Of a stretch of DNA of 64,000 nt, positions 34,161-45,754 are shown one piece after another. The first letter of the stretch is position 1. Every line of letters starts with the position of its first letter. Under the pieces are notes generated by a model that was given only the letters and a program-made list of their open reading frames with translations, did no database searches and was not told the origin of the DNA. Source of the DNA: Cricetomys ansorgei (taxonomy: Eukaryota > Chordata > Mammalia > Rodentia > Nesomyidae); NCBI GenBank assembly GCA_026225945.1, contig JAMJFZ010004061.1, forward strand, positions 22,861,501-22,925,500, given 5' to 3'. The position numbers and the translations under genes were made by a program.

Positions 34161-36479
34161 CAAAGGTTAGTGACCTGCAGGAAAGATTGTCAGGAATTGT
34201 GTTAAAAGAGAAATTCTGAAAGACACTCCTGTGTGGTCCCTGCAGTAAAAAAGTATCACTGAAGTCTAGTAGGAGAAAACTACAAATCTGGATAGGGAAG
34301 ACTCCTTATAAGGAAGACTGTTGATAATACACTGTTCTAAATGCACAAATGCCAAGAGTTAACAGAAAGCAAGAGAAACGAAATTAGCATAGAAGGTAAG
34401 TAGCAGGAACACAATCAAGGAAGCAAGAATAATAGAAATAAAACCTATGAGGAAGGATCTGGAGCTACAAAAGGAGGATAGTGTTTAGACAAAAAAGAGA
34501 TGCCCAGAAGAGATGGAAAGGAGGGAGGAAGAAACGCAGAGCCAGCCAAGACCAGGATGAATTGGCCGCCACACTGGCTTCCAAAGAAAATGATTGTGAA
34601 CAAAATGAAGGCCATGTAATGAAGGGACGATACATTCAACACCACAATCTGCCTTCCAAGTTGTGCTTAAAATACAGCCACCCAAACCATGTGATTTGGA
34701 ACAAAATGACTTACTGTGTAGTTACTGCACACTGAGCAGGCTGTGCTGCTTTAGGCTGATGCTGCTGGGAGAAAAGAGTCCTGACTGCCATCTGGAGAGA
34801 ATCCAAGGTTTTTGTGCCCTGATAGAAAGCACAAATTGCTCAAAGAAAAAAATCTAAAAATCAGTCTTCATGTGGGTGTGTAATTTCTCCTACCAGCACA
34901 GGGAAGGCTCTCTAGGTAAACCAAAGTCAGTGGGATACTGCAGCACCTGCTCATGTATGACCCTTGCTCATGATTCCAGAATCTACCTTCATGCCCCTAC
35001 ATCTCACTAAGAAGAGAAACACAATCTTGAACATTCCTGGGGCTTCACCCAGATGTGGTATTTTGGCATCTCTCTGATATGCTAAACTCTAGGGCTTTAA
35101 ACTGACATGTTAATATAGAAACTCTGGAAAAAAGGAATGCAGTGGTTCTATCAAAGCTGAAACTGAGAGAGGGCATTAGCCAGACTAGCCTCCAAAGTCT
35201 AACACCCAAGATTTTATGCAGACAATCTGAAGACCAGAGAAAGAGTGGACAACAATAATGGCTTTCAAGCTCTCTATATTGTTCAGTCCCTGGAAGGGCT
35301 GCAGATGGGAGCATAAAGAGCCACTATCATAAGTGACCCTGTGAAATACAGAGCACACAGCAGAATGGCTGAAACCCAGATGACAAAATTTGACACAGAC
35401 TGAAGTACAAAGGACATTCTTTTTTTCCCGTTCAAACAGCTCTGATCCAACCTCTACTGGACAAGAAGCTGTCAGAGATCTAGGAGGCATCGCGTTGGTA
35501 ACAATGAATGACTTCCTCATGCGCATCAGCAGAGGAGAGCCATAAATGGATTCCAAAGCAGAGGATGTTAAAATTGGGGCAGGAGAAGCAACGGAAGAAC
35601 ACGGTAGCTATTGCATGGTGACTGGAGCTGGCTGATGGAGAAGCCACTCAGATACTTCTAAGCCTTTCTGAAAAAGATGCTGCAGGGGAATGCATGACTG
35701 GTTGTGAATTGACTAAACTCACAGGCCACTGAAACCAAAGAGGAGCAATTGAAGTCATTTCATTGATCCCTGCTTAAGACCTGCTAATACTATCCCAGAA
35801 ATATTGATGCAGGTCCTGATCTTAATGAAAGTCCTTAAAAAGTATACATATGATATATTCTTGTTAGTGAGAATAATCTTATCTTTGTCAATTTCAAATA
35901 TTTAATACAAATATTTCTTGGATACCCAGTCTATAATTAATGTCATAGTAAGATCCATAACTACTGAGAATCATACAGATTATTCAAACTAAGTTTCTAG
36001 GGGACTAATATTATAACAAGTATAGCTTACCAAATTAAGTATGAAACAGCTGAAATATAGAGCAAACAAAATCCAAATTGATAATCAGATTTAATAAAAG
36101 GTTAGTTGAAGACAGAATATTATAACATTAAAAACAAAAGCTAAAACCTGAATGATTAAGATAGGAAATATGGAAAATACCTTGTAGTTTCCTGTCTCTT
36201 CTTTGAAGACTTCTTTAATTACTTTTTTATATCTTCTTTGCTAATTTTATAACTGTATATAATATATTTACATCATAGCCTCTACCCTCTATAAATTAAA
36301 AAAAATACAGAAATGAAGTCACTGAGGACAACCTATACTTCATAAATGATAAACAATATTTGGAGATGGTGATCAAAATTCAATCATGAGAGCAGCCAAC
36401 TGTCTCCAAGAACTCTGGTGATGCCCATGATCCATGATCCTGCCACACTAGTTGGATTTAATTTTCTTATATTTGCTTT
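34161..36479. other. 2.3 kb unassigned, includes two unexplained frames
   Basis: An 84-codon plus-strand frame (34481-34735) is strongly basic at its start. A 123-codon antisense frame (35185-35556) is one of the longest in the window and is not explained by a repeat I can name. Neither shows a domain, a Kozak-plus-exon structure or splice context. CpGs around 35480-35610 are slightly more frequent than nearby. Confidence 0.35.
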
Positions 36480-36608
36480 TGTTCATTTTAGTTTTTGCGG
36501 GGAGCACATGGGTAGGAAGGTAGAACAGGAAGGAATCGGAAAAGGGTGCTATTGAGATACATTGTATGAAACTCAAAATATTAATAAAAGTATTAATTTT
36601 TTAAAAAG
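36480..36608 (+). mobile_element. LINE-1 3' end
   Basis: 'gcggggagcacatgggtagg' is followed by 'ttgagatacattgtatgaaa' and 'ctcaaaatattaataaaag', then a T/A-rich tail. This is typical of rodent L1 3' termini. Only the last part of the element is recognisable. Confidence 0.58.
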
Positions 36609-37492
36609 AATTTGGGTATGCTGAGGACCTGGATGTGCTGAATTTCACAGTGATCTGGGCTTCTGCTGTTCTAAATATGGCAACATGGTGCTTGTGATTG
36701 TACAGGTAATTACATTCAGTGAATTGCCATCCACCTGGCACTCACCTTCTCCTGGTTGAAATGAGAGCCACTGCGCACTGCTGCTCAATAAAGCAAGCAA
36801 CTAGATACCACATCAGGCCCTGAAGTCATTCCTTTGCCATTTTCATGGTCACAATATACAGCCCCCCTTCTGGAGCCACAAAGTTCCAGTATGTTTGATA
36901 TGTTTGCAGCAACATATTAACTAGTATTGAGACATGGATCACAAATGAATCAGGGGGTTGAGGAGTATCCTCCACTGTGACTGTGGACTTGCCCAACACT
37001 CGGAATTATCATGTGCATAGATCAGTCTCTCTTCTAATATTAAAAAGTGACAAATTAGTAAATACAGATTCCCTCTTTTTCCTCAGGGAGGAAAAACAAC
37101 CCCATAGGAGATATGTGTAGCCTTGGGTCTCCTGCACTGACTAATCTACTTTTGACTGTTGTGTTTTCTCATGATTCTTTTTGGATTTTTTTCCTATCAA
37201 AGCTGGAGTGCTATGCAGCCACCAAGCTACTACCTTGACTAAAAACCCCTGTGTTGGGGGATCAAGAATTGGTCTTCTGCCCCAATTCCATTTGTCTGTC
37301 TTCTAACTTACGATGGCAAGATATTTTAAGCTGCTTCTTCCTAAAATTTGTTACCAAAAAATCTTCCAATTTTATTATTTTTAAAACAAGAGAAGATTCT
37401 AGTACTTTGTCTTTTCCTCTTAACAGCACATAAAAAAAAAAAAAACAAAAAAAAAAACCTTTCCTAACGGAGAACAACAATTTTGTTCTTTT
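36609..37492. other. unassigned; possible LTR piece near 36720-36810
   Basis: 'gctcaataaagcaagcaact' near 36783 has an LTR-like polyadenylation context, but no family was recognised. An interrupted A run lies at 37432-37459. Confidence 0.35.
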
Positions 37493-37573
37493 TCTGGAAT
37501 GTTGGGGCTTTAATCCAAGCCTTCATGCATTCTTGGTAAGCCCTCTACTACTAAGGCATATACCCCAGTCCAA
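37493..37573 (-). mobile_element. ID SINE, diverged
   Basis: The reverse complement of an ID element is visible as 'gctttaatccaagccttcat', 'gtaagccctctactactaag' and 'catataccccag'. About 80 bp, old copy. Confidence 0.65.
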
Positions 37574-39377
37574 GAGCAGCTGTTTTAATGATACATTAGG
37601 AAGGATTCAAACAATAAAATAGTAGAATAGAGAAAGCAGGTCAGGCTGCCCAGATATCTAGGCTACATCTCAACCACCCACTGTAAAGTTATCTCCTCAT
37701 TGCAACACTGTTACCAAACTTGTAGTATGTGTTCCCAGTATGCATTCCCAGAAGCCAAATTTTGCCAAATCACAGTGGAATTAATATTAAAAAGCAGGAA
37801 AGGGCTTTTTCCTCAACGTTGCTGCTGTGGAAAGAAGAACAAAGAGATCTGTGACTCACCACCACCAAAGTCCATTTTCAGGGTCTTAAAGTGAGATTCA
37901 AGTTTAAATAAAGGGTTAGAGAAATGCACATCTAAGCTACCCTGGTCAAGGTGTAGTCCCACCTACATGTGACTTGTCAATCTGTGGACTTCCGTCTCAT
38001 CCTGCGAGGTGATTTGACAAGTTGTTAGAACTGTATGGAATCTCTTTTCCAGGAAAGGGCACATCCTGGCCGGTGCCATACCCTTTTCCCAGCAGGAGAT
38101 TCCTAGAAAAATCCCCAATTTTTTGGGCCCATTTCAATAGTCTGATCTTCAGGCAGAGAACCAAAAGTGTCTCCTCAGAATATATTCATTTCTGACAGGC
38201 TGGTTACAATACAACTCACATATTTGCATCTTCTGGAGAACGAGTTTTTCAAATCTTGATTTGTAATGTAATAAGCCCTTTCTGTTTTCAAGAATGGTTG
38301 AATATTTCACAGTTGGTTTTTATTTAAGAAATGAAAACCATGGATGTTACTGTCCTGCTAAAATAAGACTATCTATCTGCCACCTTTCACTTGTCCCCAT
38401 TTCTTAAGCTTTAATCTCAGTAATAAGCATTCTTTGGGAATTATCTGTAACGTACAAAGCTTTATCTTGATTTTATTTTTGAAATTCCTAGAATGGTTCA
38501 AATCTGTAAAAGGTCCACTTTCATTTGTTTTTGGTTTTTTTTTTTCATGCTCTTTTGAGAATCCCAGGTACCCACCAGATATAAATAAGAATTCTAATAT
38601 TTGCAGTAAAGGTCTACTATGGAAGATAAGGGACAAACTCCAATGCCTCCTACTTTAAGAGCCTAGAGAAACGAAAATTGTGGAACAGTGAATTTCAGAA
38701 GCCAAAGTGTCTATGCACTCTGTAAGAGTCATCCTTGCAAACAATCCTCATTATTTATTCATCCTAGTCTAAATATCTTATGATCTGTACTTCAGTTCTC
38801 ATAATCATACTTTCCTGATGATTCTATCCTAGAATTGACATTCTGGTGCTTTGTGGACAGCCACAAGATAAAATTCTCCCTCAACACCAAGAGAAAGCGC
38901 TCTGCAAAAGGTGTTGTGGACTCAGAAATGAATAAAGGAGAAAATGAGGTTATTTATAGAGATGCTTACAGTACTGCTCCATTGGGAACTCACTTACCTC
39001 AAAGCATTAAAGCAGATTCCCTTAGAAATGTGCACTATCTACTCCATGTTTACAAAGAAAGCTAGCTTTTTAAAAAAGGATTATTGGAATAAAATTACTG
39101 GGAGCTTGATGATTTCACAGGCATAGGCAAGGTATCCTTTTAGCTAAGAGATAAGGAAGACGCACTTTGTTTTTTCTATGGGGTCAGCAAGGGACCTGCT
39201 GAATCCCCTGTAGGAGAACTGCACATGCCCATAACCTCGGCCCTCCTTAGAGTCTGATATCATCACATGTTTAGACTTAGGCTGATCAACATTATAAACC
39301 AAAATATCCCCTATACCTTTTCCTTTATAAATCAAGAAGCCACTAACAATTCACCAGCAAGATTATGTTACGTTTAT
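37574..39377. other. 1.8 kb unassigned sequence
   Basis: Many 60-87 codon frames occur but none has a domain. No repeat was named. Confidence 0.4.
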
Positions 39378-39460
39378 AAACCAGGGATGGTGGTCTATGC
39401 CTATAGTTCCAGCAGGAAAGATTGCCAGTTTGAAGTCAGCAAGAGTGACATAATAAAGAT
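39378..39460 (+). mobile_element. B1-related SINE fragment
   Basis: 'aaccagggatggtggtctat' and 'gcctatagttccagcagg' resemble the B1 start, followed by a degraded 'agtttgaagtcagcaagag'. An old, truncated copy. Confidence 0.5.
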
Positions 39461-40565
39461 CTGGATTACAGGAATAAGAAAATAAAGATAATACATGCAT
39501 AAAGTAAGCTATTAGTCCATTACTTTTCTCATTTCATATGTGTTTATCCAGCACTTACTATGGTACAATGTATGTTGTGTTTTTCAAAATTGCAGGCAGA
39601 GTCTTGCCATTTGATAAAACAGATAGATACTTTCAACACGTTTAATATGTCACATCATGGTGTCTGGTACTTAACAAAATGAGTTCAGAAACAACATTTC
39701 CCAGTTTTTGGTTTTCTACATATATCAATGATCAGTTACAGTAGCAAAGATCCCAGGAAACTGACATACAACCCAGGGAGGAAAAGAACCACATCATGGA
39801 CCTGGGATTTGTAAAGTATCTCTCAATCAGTGGGTTCTGCAGAATTCTATGGAAAGAACCCATGACCTCATTGTCACTTGTCAAACAAACTCAGACCCTC
39901 TGTGTCTCATTCTGAAGTAGGACATCAGAAAGTATTCCACAGAGTTTTTGCTAGAAGTTGAAATAACATTTATAACATGTTAATAATTGAGTATATGTTC
40001 ATGAGCCCTCCAGGCAGCAGATGTACTCAGCACTGGGGTCTGAGTATGGTGACAAGTCTGCCTGGACACAAGACATAATGAGAGTGAAACAAGAAGGCTA
40101 TATTATATGGGACCCTTTGCTCATTGGTATGTGAGGAGCCAGCTTCAGGATTCACTGTGTCAGGCTCTGAGAGTGGGCATTCCTGTGAGGGGAACAGCCT
40201 GGAGCCTAACAAGGCTCTAAGAATCCTCTTCCTAAGCAGGCTTAGTTGTCCAGTGCCAGTTACAATTGACAGCTCCACTCAATATACATCTTCAGAAAGC
40301 TAACAGTAGCTAATACTTATTAATACCATCCCATATGTTAGACATGGCCTCACTGTGGCTAGAAGTCTGGTCCTGCCTCTGCTGCAGTTTCAATGTCTGC
40401 TTTCTCTAGAACCTTCAATATTTGTGGCTTATTTACTATGTGCCATGTTAGGCATACTAGAACTATGACTCTTGGGATGGCTATACCTTCATCATCAGTT
40501 GCATGAGGCATCTTGCATGAGATCTAGAAGAGATGTACCTAATCGTTTTTGGTAGAGGAGTGCAT
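39461..40565. other. unassigned sequence
   Basis: Possible very weak MIR-like motif near 39545-39570. Otherwise nothing is recognised. Confidence 0.38.
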
Positions 40566-40930
40566 CTTAATTAGGGTTTCTATTGCTGTGATAAAATACC
40601 ATGACCAAAAGCAAGTTGGAACAGAAAGTGTTTATTTTAGCTTACAGCTTGTCATCTATTATCCAGAGAAACTCCTCAAGGCAGGAACCTGGAGATAAGA
40701 ACTGATATAGAGGTCCAGAGGAGTGCTGCCTTCTAGATTTCTCCTCATGGCTTCCTCAGCCTGCTTTCTCATAAAGCTCAGGACCACCTGGCCGGGGGGT
40801 ACCACCCACAATGGGTTGGGCCCTCCAACAGGCCAATCTTATAGAGTCATTTTCTCTGTTATGATTCCCTCTTCTCAAATATGTCCATGTCTGTTTCAAG
40901 TTCCCAAATCTAACCAGCAAAACTGATAAT
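40566..40930 (-). mobile_element. MaLR LTR (ERVL-MaLR, rodent type)
   Basis: The plus strand opens with 'agggtttctattgctgtgat' and 'aaaataccatgaccaaaagc', the reverse complement of the conserved MaLR LTR 3' end. It continues with 'tttattttagcttacagctt', 'gcaggaacctggagataag', 'cctcagcctgctttctcata' and 'ccacccacaatgggttgggc'. It is nearly complete and solitary. The frames of 65 and 67 codons at 40723-40953 lie in it. Confidence 0.82.
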
Positions 40931-40934
40931 TTTT

Positions 40935-41017
40935 TTTCCAGTGGTATAATCACAGGATAGTTGTCTGTGCTCCACTAAATAAGCCCCCATTAAAGCAATC
41001 CCAATTAAACTCAGTGA

Positions 41018-41072
<55 letters not shown>

Positions 41073-41195
41073 TGTGGGGGGTAAGTTTGTGGTGCAGAAG
41101 AGGTTCATCAGGAATGAGGGTTAAGAGAGGTCCTGTGAAGGATACGATCAAAATACATTATATACATGCATAAAATTGTCAAGAAATATTTTTTT
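40935..41195 (+). mobile_element. LINE-1 3'UTR
   Basis: 'cccaattaaactcagtgaga' precedes an AC run, then 'ttcatcaggaatgagggtta' and the terminal 'atcaaaatacattatatac' with 'atgcataaaattgtcaag'. This matches the same rodent L1 3'UTR type as at 11895-12445. It abuts the preceding LTR and is capped by a B3 insertion in its A-rich end. Confidence 0.65.
41019..41070. repeat. (AC)26 microsatellite
   Basis: Perfect AC run of 52 bp inside the L1 3'UTR, where an AC stretch is natural for this type. Confidence 0.97.
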
Positions 41196-41207
41196 AAAGT
41201 TAAACAT

Positions 41208-41405
41208 GGAATTGAGAGTTGGTTCATTAGTTAAGAGCACTGGTAGCTCTTCCAGAGGATCCAGGTTCAATTCCCAGCACATACACGCAGCTCACAACTG
41301 TAAGTCTGTAACTCCAGTTCCCAGGGAATCTGGCATCCTAACACAGACATGCAGGCAGGTGAAACCCCAACACACATAAAATAAAAATAAATAAATCTTT
41401 TTTAA
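41208..41405 (+). mobile_element. B3 SINE, full length
   Basis: The head includes 'gttaagagcactggtagctc' and 'ttccagaggatccaggttca', the middle 'ctgtaactccagttcccagg', and the end AAATAAATAAATC plus a T/A-rich tail. Imperfect target duplications flank it: aaagttaaacat (41196-41207) and aaagttaagcag (41406-41417), 10 of 12 identical. It inserted into the A-rich end of the L1 just upstream. Confidence 0.92.
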
Positions 41406-41417
41406 AAAGTTAAGCAG

Positions 41418-42169
41418 TTTGTTCATTTTTTATAGCAGGTACAAGGCAGAAGACACCATGGGGGCTCACAAGTGTTTAGATGTTGAACCAACTCCCCAAG
41501 CTTATTTCTCCTAATACCAAAGTTGGTGGGTGAGACTCATTTTGACCCATCTATCCACAAGGATCCCTCAGAGTTCCAATGAGTCCTTGCTTTTACTACT
41601 GCACATTTATTCATTTCTTGATACCATCTCAGCTGACCTCACACACTAGATTATCACTCCAAAGCAATAACTTTCCATATGCTAAGACCTGGTTCTCACA
41701 CAAATCTATATAAGCCTTGCATAGACCTTTGAGTCCCACGTCTATTACTGAGCCCTGATGGACATGATACTGGCTTCAACATTTATTTCTCTAAGGGGAG
41801 CTGTCTTCATTTAAAGATTGTAGGAAGAATCCAACAGAATGAATTTTAGATTTCCTTTTTATTATTTTTGAATATATATTCTATGTGTAACTATATATAT
41901 AAGTATATAATCTCTCATGTATGTGTATATATATGTATATACATATATATATATATATATTATAACTATGAACTATACAGATTTATAGTTCACACAACAT
42001 AGAAGTTTTGAGTATTTACTCCAGGCTTTTTCAATTTATTTACCAAATAGTATAACTATCATCTCTGTCAAATGATAGGAAAATATTTATGCATTTGGGA
42101 CGCAAATGAGGTAGTTCAATAAGATAATTAACATGTCTATCACCGATTCATTGTATCATTGTTGATATT
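41418..42169. other. unassigned, with AT-rich (TA)n core at 41870-41965
   Basis: A TATATA/TGTATA-rich stretch dominates 41870-41965. The remainder shows nothing I can name. Confidence 0.4.
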
Positions 42170-42174
42170 TGAAA

Positions 42175-42295
42175 TTATTTTTGTTGTTTAAGAGTTTCAT
42201 ATATCAAGTATGCTTGTTCAAGAATTCTCTTCCATCCTCTCCTCTCCAACGCCTCCCCTATCCACCTCACAATTATTATCTCCAAATTATCTGTT
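42175..42295 (-). mobile_element. LINE-1 3' end, antisense
   Basis: 'agagtttcatatatcaagta' followed by a CT-rich block (42230-42265) resembles the reverse complement of an L1 3' end. It lies directly beside a sense L1 3' end. Confidence 0.48.
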
Positions 42296-42299
42296 TGTT

Positions 42300-42468
42300 C
42301 ATTTTGTTGTTGCCATTTTAATTTTTTGTTTTTGTCTGTTTGTTTTTAAAGAGAAAGAGAGAAAAATAGCATAGAACTGAGTGGGTCGGGATATGGAAAA
42401 GATATGGGAGGAATTGAAGCGGGAATGATCAAAATATGTTTTATGCAACATTTTTTTCAATGGTAGGA
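42300..42468 (+). mobile_element. LINE-1 3' end
   Basis: 'aatagcatagaactgagtgg' then 'gatatgggaggaattgaag' and 'atgatcaaaatatgttttat', ending in a T-rich tail. Characteristic of a rodent L1 3' terminus; severely truncated. Confidence 0.6.
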
Positions 42469-42589
42469 CATTTTTGTCTCTCACCCAAGCTCCTGCTCAC
42501 ATTAGCAGCACTCTCATTTGCCTCCCTTCTTAGATGCTGGCTGTTACCCATCTGCTTTCTGTCTCAATCAGTGTGTCTACTCTGGGTAT

Positions 42590-42742
42590 TTCAAATAAAT
42601 AAAATGGGAGAATATATCTTCCTTTCCACTTGCTTCTAAAAAATTTAACATAATGTTTTCAAAATGCACCCATTTGCAAAATGTATCAATATTTCATATC
42701 TCTTGCTAACTGGATAAATCACATCACCTGGACACACTACAT

Positions 42743-42809
<67 letters not shown>

Positions 42810-43060
42810 GTGTCTCCACTGGCAGACATTTAAATCACTTTTGATTCAGGAGACACTGAACCATACTGTTAAGAACATTCACATACAATGCTTTGTTTGA
42901 TGTTTTCAAACCAACTTGAATTTACTTCAAAGAATGAATTTACTGGATCTTATTCTTATTCTAAGTTTAACATGCTGAGAAACTGCCAAACTCCTCTCTA
43001 GAGCATCTGTCTCCTGTTACAATCTCACAGACAATACAAAAGGATCCCAGTGCTTCTACA
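42590..43060 (-). mobile_element. old LINE-1 (L1M-like) ORF2 region
   Basis: The plus strand reads like the reverse complement of ancient L1 ORF2: 'aacataatgttttcaaaatg', 'acccatttgcaaaatgtatc', then after the ATTT run 'gaatttactggatcttattc' and 'aacatgctgagaaactgcca'. It is too degraded to code. It is split by the ATTT microsatellite. Confidence 0.55.
42741..42809. repeat. (ATTT)17 microsatellite
   Basis: A 69-bp perfect ATTT run embedded in old L1 sequence. It probably grew from a T-rich 'cattttgtttattt'-like segment of the element. Confidence 0.97.
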
Positions 43061-43971
43061 TTTGTTTATTACTTCCATTCTCATTCTCTTGTCCTCTCTG
43101 TATTGTAGCCACTTTCAGGGTGGTTCCAGGTGACCATGGTAAAGAGTTTGACCTCTACTCTTTAGATGTAGGCAGGTCCAATCTGTGACCTGTTGACTGT
43201 ATGCATGTCAGGATAATCATGAACGTAGCCCAGTACATTTATAAACCACATCATGCCATACTGTCAGAAGCCTGGACACCTGTGGTAGAGGCAACGTTTT
43301 CCTTGTCTGTTTTCATTTTCACCCTAAAACTTATAGGCCAAATAAGAAAAATAACAATCATTATACTTCATTTGCACAATGCTGTATAATTCTTTTGTGA
43401 TTGTGTATTCTCCCTACCCTTTCAAAAAGAAGACTGTCTTCTTTACTGTGTCTACATGGTCTCTAGTTGATGTCAGGGTACCAGGCTCCGGGACTCAGAG
43501 GAATAAATTGCCATGTTCAAGTTTGTTCAGCTACCAAACAAAAGAGCTTCTCAGCTTGTGAATGGATGCTTGTAACAGCATTTTAAACTTAGCATGGTAG
43601 CTCATTTAAAGTAAGGATGGTCATGGTGTCATACATGTACTTAGTGGAGATACATATAGATACACATACATATGTATACATATATACAAATACTCATGTA
43701 CATAAAATAAAATGTTTTAATAATATAAACAAATAAATAAGGATGGTGTTCAACTGACAAGGGATTCATGTTAGTCAAGATAAATGATGCCATGTTATTT
43801 GATGTCTTTATTAATAATATAAGTTCTATTCAAAAGTACAGTTATCAAAGCCACACATCAAAATGTAAGACTAGAGTTGGCAAATATATTTGTCACATCC
43901 TTCTAATTCCTGCTTTCCTCCTTCTTCTTCTCTCAATGGATTATGAAAATAATATTTAACATGAAAACGAT
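43061..43971. other. unassigned sequence
   Basis: Nothing named. A TACATA/TATACA-rich stretch lies at 43650-43690 and an A-rich end near 43705-43740. Confidence 0.38.
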
Positions 43972-44155
43972 AGTCTAGTTAAGTAAGTAGCTCATATCTA
44001 AAATCCTAGCATTTTAAAAGCTGAGACTGGAGTTACATAGAGAGACTCTTTCTCAAAAAACCGTATCAAACACCACGGAATAAAAACAAGCAAGCAAGCA
44101 GACAAAATCAAACAAACAAGCAAGCAGACAAAACCAAAACAAATTGTCTAGAAAA
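43972..44155 (+). mobile_element. B1-like SINE, internally deleted, with A-rich tail
   Basis: 'ctcatatctaaaatcctagc' and 'aaaagctgagactggag' match the B1 left part, joined directly to 'tacatagagagactctttct', its right end. About 50 bp of the centre is missing. A long AAGC/AAAC-type tail follows (44085-44150). Confidence 0.55.
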
Positions 44156-44367
44156 ATCCATTCGTCTACATCACCATGTATATAATCATTTAGGAAGCAG
44201 TTATTCCCTTAAAAATTTTAATTGTATATCTTTAAAAGAACACATGGACAATTTAAAGGAATACTGTATAATAACATTTGATAAATCTTGAGGTCTCAGG
44301 TGATGATTAAACAACACTGGAAATGAACAAAATTTCACTTAATTTTGCATTCTTAAATGTCTTTTTA

Positions 44368-44465
44368 AAGACATGGTCTCACATGGCTCAGATTTACTAT
44401 ATACATCATCCTAGCTCTGAACTCCTGCCAGTCCCCTTGCTTCAGTTCTCTTAGTACCAAAACTC
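44368..44465 (-). mobile_element. possible old B1/PB1 fragment
   Basis: 'aagacatggtctcacatggc' and 'agctctgaactcctgccag' with 'ttgcttcagttctcttag' resemble a degraded reverse-complement 7SL-derived SINE. Uncertain. Confidence 0.38.
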
Positions 44466-44837
44466 AAAGTATAAAAGATTCTGCAAAGGAGTCTGCAGCA
44501 AATTGTTGTGGGGAGTTCCAGTCAATCAAGGATTCTAAAGGTCACAGGGGAGTGACTTAAACAGGATTACTAAGGAAACCTACACTTCCTGGGAAAACCA
44601 GTAGCTGCAGAAATATGTCATTCATGTTTTTGAAAACCCATATTCTTGAGATCTAAATCACATTATAAAAAACAAAGAAAGGTATTCTTTTTAGAAATAC
44701 ACAAAGATGCACATTTTCAGACTTCCTCACGTACTCAGAGTCACATATACTAGGGAGTAAGTGAGAAAGTCACAGGGAATATTCAAGGTGAGGTCTGTCT
44801 GCATGATTCATATATATGTGTATATATATGTATACAC

Positions 44838-44906
44838 ATATATATTTATATGTTCGATATATTATATAATATGTATATATAATATATCGAACATATAAAT
44901 ATATAT
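44838..44906. repeat. AT-rich perfect palindrome (hairpin)
   Basis: Positions 44838-44864 and 44880-44906 are exact reverse complements of 27 nt. The loop ends also pair (44865-44868 with 44876-44879), giving 31-bp arms and a 7-nt loop. Each arm includes a non-repetitive 'tgttcgata'/'tatcgaaca' core, so the symmetry is not merely that of (TA)n. A cruciform or hairpin is possible. Confidence 0.96.
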
Positions 44907-45124
44907 ATATTCAAATTCTTTTTTTAAACTCATCATGCTCAGTTTCTTGAATGCTAATTCTATCTCGGTGAATCATATTTCTAAGCTTTGAATTATAATT
45001 TCTATGAGGACAGTCTCTGACATCTATTAAAAGGCTACTTGCCAAAAGCTAAAAGTTTTGTGTAGAGATGAAAGGGACCATGAGTATCTTGTTCTATGGT
45101 TTAGAACCTGTACTGGTTCCAAGC
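44907..45124. other. unassigned sequence
   Basis: Short gap between the palindrome and a MaLR LTR; nothing recognised. Confidence 0.4.
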
Positions 45125-45503
45125 CGTGTATTCATCAGCTTTTCCTGACTATGACAAAACATCTGAGATAAACAAGTAGGAAGAAAGGTTTATTTGGGCT
45201 CACTGTTTGAAAGTTTTCAATCTACAGTCAGTTGGCTCCACTGCTTAGCACCTGTTGCAATGCAGAACATCACAAGGGGATACATGGTAGAGCAGAGCCA
45301 CTCACATCATGGTAGTGAGGCAGAGAGAAAGAAAGGAAGGGACAGAGGCTTTAAAAAAGGGCATGTCTTCAGTGATTTATTCCTTCAAATAAGACCCAGC
45401 TACTGAAGCTCCTACCACTTCACAGTACTAACATCATTCCCGGCCCAGTCTTTCCGCACATGTTCTTTGGGGAGGGCATTTGAAATTCAATTCATAATGT
45501 TAC
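45125..45503 (-). mobile_element. MaLR LTR
   Basis: Plus-strand cues in reverse LTR order: 'cttttcctgactatgacaaa', 'gaaaggtttatttgggctca', 'gttggctccactgcttagca', 'tgcagaacatcacaagggg', 'catggtagagcagagccact' and a C-rich end. Solitary and diverged. The 70-codon frame at 45194-45406 lies inside it. Confidence 0.75.
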
Positions 45504-45754
45504 CTTCTATTTTATGGTGCTCTTATTAAATCAGCATTTAAAAAGGAGATGTCAACTAGTTTCCAAACTGAAAAAAAAATCTGTTTTCATTTATGCCTTT
45601 TATAATTTTAGTAGAATTTCCATTAAAACTGAAAATGTAGCTTAAACCGATGATTATCCCTTCAATTTTTTTTTCATTTCTTTGTGCCATAAGTACTTGG
45701 GAGAAGTAAATTTATGTTTATCAAAGAAAGTCATGATTATTTTAAGTTAAGTTG
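45504..45754. other. unassigned AT-rich gap
   Basis: Nothing recognised. Confidence 0.4.

Noticed and set aside
41870..41990. Second AT-rich inverted repeat near gaactata...tatagttc
   Set aside because: Arms are only about 9 bp, as expected by chance in TA-rich sequence.
44085..44150. Direct AAGC/AAAC repeats that might look like a CRISPR-like or short-repeat array
   Set aside because: Spacing is irregular and the units are A-rich tail sequence following a B1-like SINE.
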